64,000 nt of DNA from Pyrococcus kukulkanii (GTDB taxonomy: Archaea > Methanobacteriota_B > Thermococci > Thermococcales > Thermococcaceae), in NCBI RefSeq assembly GCF_001577775.1, contig NZ_CP010835.1:62001-126000 (forward strand), in the 5' to 3' direction. The translations under genes were made by a program, and so were the position numbers. Positions within the stretch are counted from its first letter, which is position 1. The number at the start of each line of letters is the position of its first letter. The notes under the pieces were generated by a model that had not been told where the DNA came from, searched no databases, and saw only the letters and a program-made list of their open reading frames with translations. Shown here piece by piece: positions 58,056 to 64,000 of this stretch.

Positions 58056-60935
58056 CATTAATGTATACTCTTTCTCTGCTATGAACACTGGTTCTACTCT
58101 TATTCCCCTAATTATTAGTCTGTCCTCATATTTCTCCTCTAGCTCCTTCTTATAGTTGGAGATAACTCCTTCAGGCATTTTGGCTTCTGCAACAACTACA
58201 TTGTCATCTCCCTTGTGGAGCTCCACTCCAGACTTAACTTTCGTTGCAAAGAATACATCCATATGGGGTTCAAATGCAGCATCGTAATCACCATTGCTTT
58301 TGCCTCCTTTCCTTGTTAAATATATGAAGGTGACCCGCAAGTATAGGTCTGCCTTGTAATCCTTGTCCACTCCCACTTTTAGTTCAAGTTTGCCAGACTG
58401 TCCCTCTTTTAGTACCTTTATTGGGCTAACTATCTTTCCATTGACTTTTGGTGGTCCAGTTAGGACACCAACAGGGCCTTTTTGAACTAGAGTAAACCTA
58501 TACTTCTCGGCCTGGGGTAGTGTTACATTAACGATTAGGGGAGTCTCGTTTATGTGGCTCATGTACTTAATTTCTCCTATTTTTATCCTTCTAACTTCAG
58601 TTCCATTTATCGCCTCAACGTAGAGTGTGGCGTTTTTAATGTCCCTTCCAAACGCCGAAATGTATAGTTTCAGTGTGTGCTCCCCAGGGAATAAAGTTGT
58701 GATGGTCTTCCAAGTTCCGTTTATTAATTCTTGGAGCTTATAGATGGCAAAGGGCGTAAACTTGTACACGACGACGTTTCCGTATTGGTACACTGGATCA
58801 AAGTTTGAGAATAACTTATCTGTAAACCCTGGCTCTGTTGACGATGGAATTCCATAAGCTAGCTTTACGAAATTGCTACTTGCAACTTTGTAGTATGTAA
58901 CGACGGCAATGCTTGGAAGGAGGTACACAACGTAAGGAAATCTTCCTCCATTATCACATGTTCCCGTTCCTTGAATCTTTCTGTTCCCTGGTATAAATAC
59001 TCCGAGAATGGGGCTACATTCAGTTGACCCAATTTTTACCTTAACTTGGGAGTTGTTTTGGATCTCAATGGAAACCCCCATATATGGATTAATATAATTC
59101 TCTCCAAATCTTGGAACTAAGAATATTGTTGATACTTGCCCTTTTCCTTCTTCATCTCCCTGATATTCCCTTCTTGTTATGGCACCTCCTAAATAGCTAA
59201 TTGCATTGAACTTGGCCCAGTCGTTAAGATACACAATGAAATAATTAAGTTCCCAACTTTCAAAGTCTACCTCGCTAATATTTCCGTCTCTTGCTAGGAA
59301 TAAAGCCAAGATATGATCTCTATCCCTTGCATGCCCACCATCCGCACTAGCCCTTCTGTTCCCCAGTAAGCTTGACTCTATCCAGTACCCATAGTCCCAC
59401 CAAGAAGTGGCAGTTGCATATTCTGAAGTGTTTTCCCTCAACCACTTTAATACCTGTTCCCATCCACTCGTCTCAATTTCCGTCTTGCTCATAGCTTTTG
59501 CCGCTCTCGCTAATATTGGGCCGTGAGTTATTGGAATTAGAAGGATCATTATTGATATAACAATTGCCAGCGCTGCTTTTATTCCTATTCCTTCCTTCAT
59601 TTTTTCGACGATATCCATTGCATATCCTACTGATATTCCAGCGAAGAGCGCTATCGCATAACTCGCTAGGAATAGGAATCTAACAGCTAGGGAGAGTAAG
59701 TAGAGGGACATTAAGTAAAATACAATACCCAGGAGTTCTTTATGTCGACTTTTTCCACTCTTTAGGAGGCCATGAAAGTACGAAGCTATCATAACTAAGA
59801 ACCCTGGGATACTGAGGAAGAATATTAAACCATTAGGCTTCTCTACTCCGTAATATGCCTTTATATCTGCCATCGTTGTCTTTGCGAGCTCTTGGACTGT
59901 TTGATAGACCTGAGTAGATTGATAGGCCCCTCCCATTAATCTAAACAACTTGGGACCAACGTATGCGTATGCCCCCGCAAAGCCTATGAGAACAACGACC
60001 ATAACCACTGCAAATCTATGTTTCTTATCAGAATAGTTTAGGTACTTCCCTCCGTACAGCATTATCACTACTAGCAGGATTAGGCCTAAAAAGACCTCAA
60101 ATGCAAATTTGATAAATCCCTGTATCTTGGATATTCCCGGTATTGTAAGTAGATAAGCTAAGATTAAAATTGCTAGGTAGGCTGGATAGAACTCTTTTAC
60201 AAACCTCTTTACTTCCTCAATTTTACCAAATATAAAGAGTGCTATGGTTTGTAATGATGCAAAACCTAAGAGCACCATCAGTCCAAAGGGCGATCCATTC
60301 CATGCCATTGTTGAAAGACCTGCTGAGGATACGAAAATTATCCCCCAAATTGCTTTTCTCTTAGCGTTGTCTTCGTGAAGGTAATAAAGCAACGAGAGCA
60401 GGGAGAACATAAAAATCATCATAAATGGCCCATCACCTCTTGCGTTTCCAGAGAACGTCCTAGAGAAATTAGCTGTAGATATTGCTAAAATTGCCGCAGC
60501 CCATAACCCTGCCCAGTCATTTAGGAGCTTTCTTCCTAAGAGATATACTCCAACAACACTTAGAAATCCAACAAATGGGGGCCAAAGTAAAAACGCTTGG
60601 AATTCGTTGTAACCAAAAGCTGAAATGATCTTATAAAATATTGCGGGTAAAATGTAGAGCCCTAAAGGTTCGCCAATTAAACTACCAAAGGGAGCCTCTG
60701 CCATTGGATAATATTTTGGCAATCCTTCTTGTAGTACAAGCTTATAAATCTCGAAGTGATAGAAAGTATCTGGATCTGGGAAGTATTTTCCGGCCGTTAG
60801 ATGTCTTATATGAAACCCGTACCATGCAAAAATCAATGTGAGCATAAATGTGATTATAATCCTTATTGCGGGATATTTAGTTGCAAATATTGTCTTTCTT
60901 TCCTTTTCGTTGTCTTTTCCTTTAATGTTGACCAC
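58017..60935 (-). CDS. aglB: oligosaccharyltransferase AglB (STT3 type)
   Basis: Membrane enzyme that moves the lipid-linked glycan onto Asn in N-x-S/T sequons outside the cell. The 972-residue protein has about 13 membrane segments, the first external loop acidic motif FPDPDTFYHFEIYK (metal/catalysis), the hallmark TSWWDYGYW, and a long C-terminal beta-rich extracellular part, as in Pyrococcus long AglB. GTG 60935 follows GGAGGTGA. It lies 12 bases behind glmS, so both are co-transcribed. Its C-terminal codons overlap a guide RNA on the other strand. Confidence 0.95.
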   Translation of the reverse strand: MVNIKGKDNEKERKTIFATKYPAIRIIITFMLTLIFAWYGFHIRHLTAGKYFPDPDTFYHFEIYKLVLQEGLPKYYPMAEAPFGSLIGEPLGLYILPAIFYKIISAFGYNEFQAFLLWPPFVGFLSVVGVYLLGRKLLNDWAGLWAAAILAISTANFSRTFSGNARGDGPFMMIFMFSLLSLLYYLHEDNAKRKAIWGIIFVSSAGLSTMAWNGSPFGLMVLLGFASLQTIALFIFGKIEEVKRFVKEFYPAYLAILILAYLLTIPGISKIQGFIKFAFEVFLGLILLVVIMLYGGKYLNYSDKKHRFAVVMVVVLIGFAGAYAYVGPKLFRLMGGAYQSTQVYQTVQELAKTTMADIKAYYGVEKPNGLIFFLSIPGFLVMIASYFHGLLKSGKSRHKELLGIVFYLMSLYLLSLAVRFLFLASYAIALFAGISVGYAMDIVEKMKEGIGIKAALAIVISIMILLIPITHGPILARAAKAMSKTEIETSGWEQVLKWLRENTSEYATATSWWDYGYWIESSLLGNRRASADGGHARDRDHILALFLARDGNISEVDFESWELNYFIVYLNDWAKFNAISYLGGAITRREYQGDEEGKGQVSTIFLVPRFGENYINPYMGVSIEIQNNSQVKVKIGSTECSPILGVFIPGNRKIQGTGTCDNGGRFPYVVYLLPSIAVVTYYKVASSNFVKLAYGIPSSTEPGFTDKLFSNFDPVYQYGNVVVYKFTPFAIYKLQELINGTWKTITTLFPGEHTLKLYISAFGRDIKNATLYVEAINGTEVRRIKIGEIKYMSHINETPLIVNVTLPQAEKYRFTLVQKGPVGVLTGPPKVNGKIVSPIKVLKEGQSGKLELKVGVDKDYKADLYLRVTFIYLTRKGGKSNGDYDAAFEPHMDVFFATKVKSGVELHKGDDNVVVAEAKMPEGVISNYKKELEEKYEDRLIIRGIRVEPVFIAEKEYTLMEVRASAPHHSSE

Positions 60936-60947
60936 ACTCTCACCTCC

Positions 60948-62744
60948 TTATTCGACGGTTACAGACTTTGCTAAGTTCCTGGGCCTATCAGGGTTATGGC
61001 CCTTTAGGACAGATAAGTGATATGCTAATAACTGTAACGGAACTATGTAGACTATAGGTGATATTTCTTCTGGAACTCTTGGCATCCTTAAGAAAACATT
61101 GCTGACATCTTGGAGTCTAATATCATCACCGAGGGATATTATTAGTCCTCCTCTTGCTCTTGCCTCCTCAATATTTGAGAGCATTTTTTCGAAAGTTTTC
61201 CCTGTTGGAGCTATTGCAACAACAGGAACTCCTTCTTCTATTAAGGCAAGGGGTCCGTGCTTTAGCTCTCCCGCTGAGAGTCCTTCGGCATGGACATAAG
61301 CAATTTCCTTTATCTTGAGTGCCCCTTCAAGGGCCGTTGGATAGCTTATTCCCCTACCGATGTAGAAGTAGTCCCTTTTATCTTCAAGCCTTTTAGCTAA
61401 CTCTTTAATTTTTTCATTGTACTTCAATACGGAATCTACAAGATCTGGTAACCTGGGAATCGTCCTCTCTACTTCTCCTATATCAACCCCTTGGAGCTTT
61501 CCTAGAGAAATACCAAGTAGCGTAAGAACGGTTAATTGGGTTGTATACGTTTTTGTTGCTGCTACTCCTATTTCTGGGCCGGCGTGCGTGTATAATGTTG
61601 TTTCGGCTATCCTTGTTGCTAGACTGCCTACTACGTTTACTATTCCTATTACCCTTGCTCCAGCCTTTTTAGCAAGCTTCATTGCAGCTACAGTATCTGC
61701 AGTTTCTCCGCTTTGAGTTATCGCGATGACGAGGGAGTTCTTGTCGAGCAAGTTCTCATATTCGTATCTAAACTCGCTCGCCTCTTCAACGATGATGGGT
61801 ATTTTTCCAAATCTTTGGATGAGATATTTGCCAACAAGAGCCGCATGATAAGACGTTCCCATTCCTACTATGATAACATCCTCTGCATTCAATATCCGTT
61901 CTGCCACGCCATCTATAATTTCAATATTACCATAAACGGCATCTTTGATAGCTCTTGGTTGCTCGAAGATCTCTTTTAGCATGAAGTGTTCGTAACCTCC
62001 TTTTTCCGCCATTTCAAGGGTCCATTTTATTTCATGAACATGTTTGACTTTGATAGAGTCTGTGATTATATCTCTTATGGAAAATCCATCCTTTGACACT
62101 ATCCCATACTCTCCATCATCTAGGAATACTGCTTTCCTTGTATAAGCTAAAAATGCCGGGATATCACTTGCTATGAAACTTTCTCCTTTCCCAATTCCGA
62201 TAATTAGGGGACTATCCTTTCTGGCCACATATAGCCTTTCTGGATCATCTGCGAATAAAACTACTAAAGCATATGATCCTCTTAACCTTAAAAGAGTCAT
62301 TCGAAAAGCATCTTCAAAGTTTTTCACTATTCTAAGATTTTCTTCTATCAAATGAGCGATTACTTCGGTGTCAGTATCACTCTTAAAAACGTGGCCTTTT
62401 TTTACTAACTCCTCTTTTATCTCTTGAAAGTTTTCAATAATCCCATTATGAACAACGGCTATCTTTCCGGTGCAGTCAAGATGGGGGTGAGCATTTATAT
62501 CATTTGGAACTCCATGGGTTGCCCATCTTGTGTGTCCTATACCGATGTTTCCTGGAAGTTCTGTGAATTTTAGCCTTCTGAGTAACTCGTCTATTTTCCC
62601 TGCTCCTTTCCTGAGAAATATTTTACCTTCATAACAAGTTGCTATCCCTGCTGAGTCATATCCTCTATACTCAAGCCTTTTAAGGCCGTCAACTATAATA
62701 GCGGATGCCTTCCTTGGACCAATATAACCTATTATACCACACAC
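60948..62744 (-). CDS. glmS: glutamine--fructose-6-phosphate aminotransferase (isomerizing)
   Basis: Makes glucosamine 6-phosphate, the first step to UDP-GlcNAc. The 598-residue protein begins with GTG 62744 directly followed by Cys ([13 protein letters not shown]), the glutaminase nucleophile; the GTG three codons earlier would bury it. GHTRWATHG and VHNGIIENF are glutaminase motifs; two SIS sugar-isomerase domains follow ([28 protein letters not shown]) and the end is [20 protein letters not shown] precedes the start. The operon with aglB links aminosugar supply to glycosylation. No glmS ribozyme is expected or seen. Confidence 0.96.
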   Translation of the reverse strand: MCGIIGYIGPRKASAIIVDGLKRLEYRGYDSAGIATCYEGKIFLRKGAGKIDELLRRLKFTELPGNIGIGHTRWATHGVPNDINAHPHLDCTGKIAVVHNGIIENFQEIKEELVKKGHVFKSDTDTEVIAHLIEENLRIVKNFEDAFRMTLLRLRGSYALVVLFADDPERLYVARKDSPLIIGIGKGESFIASDIPAFLAYTRKAVFLDDGEYGIVSKDGFSIRDIITDSIKVKHVHEIKWTLEMAEKGGYEHFMLKEIFEQPRAIKDAVYGNIEIIDGVAERILNAEDVIIVGMGTSYHAALVGKYLIQRFGKIPIIVEEASEFRYEYENLLDKNSLVIAITQSGETADTVAAMKLAKKAGARVIGIVNVVGSLATRIAETTLYTHAGPEIGVAATKTYTTQLTVLTLLGISLGKLQGVDIGEVERTIPRLPDLVDSVLKYNEKIKELAKRLEDKRDYFYIGRGISYPTALEGALKIKEIAYVHAEGLSAGELKHGPLALIEEGVPVVAIAPTGKTFEKMLSNIEEARARGGLIISLGDDIRLQDVSNVFLRMPRVPEEISPIVYIVPLQLLAYHLSVLKGHNPDRPRNLAKSVTVE

Positions 62745-62785
62745 GATTTCCACCTTGAGGTAGAATATTTTAATGAGCTTAAAAG

Positions 62786-62842
62786 TGTGATGATGAGCTG
62801 GATCCGAGCTGATCTATGATGAGGGAGGTTTAACCTGAGCTA
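62786..62842 (+). ncRNA. C/D box guide RNA, target uncertain
   Basis: Box C ATGATGA (62790-62796), guide 62797-62808, box D' CTGA (62809-62812), box C' ATGATGA (62816-62822), guide 62823-62834, box D CTGA (62835-62838); spacing is textbook. Neither guide has a convincing rRNA match here: the D' guide finds only a 7-bp core at 23S 32952-32958 and the D guide an 8-bp core (AAACCTCC) in 16S near 30165. tRNAs or other RNAs outside the window are possible targets. It is divergent from glmS and antisense to the 3' end of the protease gene from 62814. Confidence 0.88.
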
Positions 62843-63863
62843 TCATATCGACGGTTGTATTTGTCCTTTTTATTATATATTTGCCAAATTTTTGACGATA
62901 GGATAGAGTTTTAAGCGCGCTTTCGAACATCTCCGCCGATGTTTCATTATTAAACTCTACTCTCCATATTACGGTTCCGTCTTCTGTTAGTACTATTTTG
63001 TCTCCCACCCAGGACTTTGCTATCTTCATTGCAGTATTCCAATCGTAAACTTCCCAAGTTATTAGGAATACATAGTAGGCCCCAAGCGTATCCTCTAAGA
63101 CTCCCGTAGCGTTAACTGTGACTCTCTTTGGTTTCCATCCTTCTAGGTATAAGTTGGGGAACATAACTGCCTTAGTTGAAGCAGGCGGGTTTTTGTACAC
63201 GGCATTTACAAGTTCCCATCCTCCTTTTTCATAGAGATATCTCACAAATCTATCGCCAAAGACATAAGGGAATACATTCAGGCTCCAGTATAGATGCTTC
63301 TTACTTATGTTTGTTATCTTAACTATAGGGATATTGTTTTCCTTGCAAAATATGTCTGCCACTAAGTCTGCATCTCCTTCAACTAAGGCTCTTATTGCGA
63401 GGGTTTCATCGAGTGTTTTTCCACTGTAAGTTGCGTTAAAATTCCTCTGCAATATGTGAGTGAGTTCATGTGCCGTGGCCCTTAATGCTATGGCTCCTGA
63501 GGATAGGAAATTTTCCCTTATTATGTATATCCTCTCACCAATAGTTGCTGCTATCCAATTAGCTGTATCCTCCTTCTCTTTTTTGAGAAGGCTGGCCTCT
63601 GGAGGTAGGATAAATGTTGCTTTATAAATGATTTCCCTGAGTTTCATTTCTTTGGTGGGCTTTGGAGGGGAGAATAATATCTTAGCATCCTGGCGAGTTA
63701 TAATTATCACCTTAGGTTGCTCTTGGAATTTTAGCCCCCTTATTTTTTCAACTTCGTTCTCAATGAATTGTATTTTCCTTAAAACAATATCATGGGGGGA
63801 TATCGAGGATAGGGCTTGAAATACAATTATGAAGGTAAGAAATATCGAGAAGAGTCTTTTCAT
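62814..63863 (-). CDS. secreted HExxH zinc metallopeptidase-like protein
   Basis: A 349-residue protein with an N-terminal signal (RLFSIFLTFIIVFQALSS) and a gluzincin-type active site ATAHELTHILQRNF, with the probable third zinc ligand in ALVEGDADLVADIF 36 residues later. Asn-x-Thr/Ser sites (NATYSG, NATG, NETS, NTT) make it a likely AglB substrate. The family is not known to me. It lies between psmB and the glmS operon on the same strand, and its stop region overlaps a C/D guide RNA. Confidence 0.82.
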   Translation of the reverse strand: MKRLFSIFLTFIIVFQALSSISPHDIVLRKIQFIENEVEKIRGLKFQEQPKVIIITRQDAKILFSPPKPTKEMKLREIIYKATFILPPEASLLKKEKEDTANWIAATIGERIYIIRENFLSSGAIALRATAHELTHILQRNFNATYSGKTLDETLAIRALVEGDADLVADIFCKENNIPIVKITNISKKHLYWSLNVFPYVFGDRFVRYLYEKGGWELVNAVYKNPPASTKAVMFPNLYLEGWKPKRVTVNATGVLEDTLGAYYVFLITWEVYDWNTAMKIAKSWVGDKIVLTEDGTVIWRVEFNNETSAEMFESALKTLSYRQKFGKYIIKRTNTTVDMIAQVKPPSS

Positions 63864-63877
63864 AAATTTCAGGCTCC

Positions 63878-64000
63878 CTATGTAGTCACGAATTCTTCTT
63901 TCATGCCCTCCTTAGTTATGGTTACAACTTGAATCTTCTTGCTTCCTGTATAGACATCTCTCCTACCTGCAGCTTTTACAGCTTTAACTGCTAAATCCTT
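63878..64000 (-). CDS. psmB: proteasome beta subunit, C-terminal part (cut by window edge)
   Basis: The last 40 residues of a 20S proteasome beta subunit are visible: [20 protein letters not shown], then [16 protein letters not shown] and the stop at 63880-63878. The RRDVYTG segment is the usual archaeal beta-subunit tail. The catalytic Thr lies outside the window. It would form the core particle that PAN, 49 kb away, feeds. Confidence 0.85.
   Translation of the reverse strand, partial: KDLAVKAVKAAGRRDVYTGSKKIQVVTITKEGMKEEFVTT

Noticed and set aside
62797-62834. Firm rRNA targets for the third C/D RNA
   Set aside because: Best matches are 7- and 8-bp cores with mismatches on the guide side near the D box, too weak compared with the 10-12 bp seen for the other two RNAs.

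Overview
The window comes from a hyperthermophilic euryarchaeon of the Thermococcales, almost certainly a Pyrococcus. Seen in the sequence: AT-rich protein genes beside very GC-rich RNA genes, archaeal TATA/BRE promoters, GGTGA-type ribosome binding sites, dense short operons with ATGA-type overlaps, a 16S - tRNA-Ala(TGC) - 23S operon without 5S, archaeal-type RNase P RNA, two-subunit primase, PAN and proteasome beta, AglB, TrmBL1 and class I LysRS. From memory the gene order matches the early P. horikoshii chromosome (roughly PH0190 to PH0245), but the proteins I can recall are not identical, so a related species is likely. No integrase, insertion sequence or CRISPR array was seen; this is core chromosome.

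Layout. 1-8 kb: start of nadE, a TPR protein, moaE, a SPASM-domain protein that lacks the radical SAM cysteines, two tandem KaiC-like ATPases, a membrane-anchored OB-like protein overlapping a TctA-type membrane protein, a zinc-ribbon protein and a class II aldolase. 8-15 kb: RNase P RNA, tail to tail with the primase genes priS/priL, then clp1 RNA kinase, an HTH regulator, engB, a decayed MFS pseudogene and PAN. 15-21 kb: a four-gene CUT1-type sugar ABC transporter and a PLP aminotransferase. 21-29.5 kb: a GC-rich candidate RNA, ribose-1,5-bisphosphate isomerase, UPF0146, TrmBL1, PRC-barrel protein, XPB helicase, spermidine synthase, an ORC-like AAA ATPase, a YdjM-like membrane protein, MarC and a WHy/LEA14-like protein.

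29.5-34.7 kb: rRNA operon with long processing stems; the 23S stem contains a canonical bulge-helix-bulge. 34.7-56.7 kb: DUF2139, DUF366, a polyprenol-kinase-like protein, lysS, an HprK-like P-loop protein, a methyltransferase, an RFAP-synthase-like plus ASKHA kinase pair, an orphan iorB, an MFS transporter, AbrB-PhoU, an asparaginase / MFS / radical SAM operon, a PhoU-TrkA_C pair, an atypical SDR, two hypotheticals, AIM24, purC and purF (divergent), a small membrane protein gene interrupted by an in-frame TGA, and asnS.

56.6-64 kb: the most information-rich non-coding part. Three C/D box guide RNAs lie within about 6 kb. Two of them carry four guides that match 23S domain I in this same window (predicted 2'-O-methylation at 31614, 31774, 32014 and 32066). 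One sits just behind a probable H/ACA-like RNA on the same strand; the other two lie antisense across the 3' ends of aglB and of a secreted zinc protease gene. Around them are a lipoprotein, aglB-glmS (N-glycosylation and its aminosugar supply), the HExxH protease and the end of psmB.

Functional links: PAN and psmB make the proteasome; glmS feeds UDP-GlcNAc needed for AglB glycans; rnpB, the tRNA/rRNA operon, Clp1 and the guide RNAs form an RNA-processing theme; TrmBL1 is the expected regulator of sugar transport such as the ABC operon. I found no unmistakable new defence or metabolic system. The best candidates for new biology are the sRNA cluster with its antisense overlaps, the GC-rich RNA at 21.05-21.12 kb, the SPASM-only protein, and the TGA-interrupted gene.
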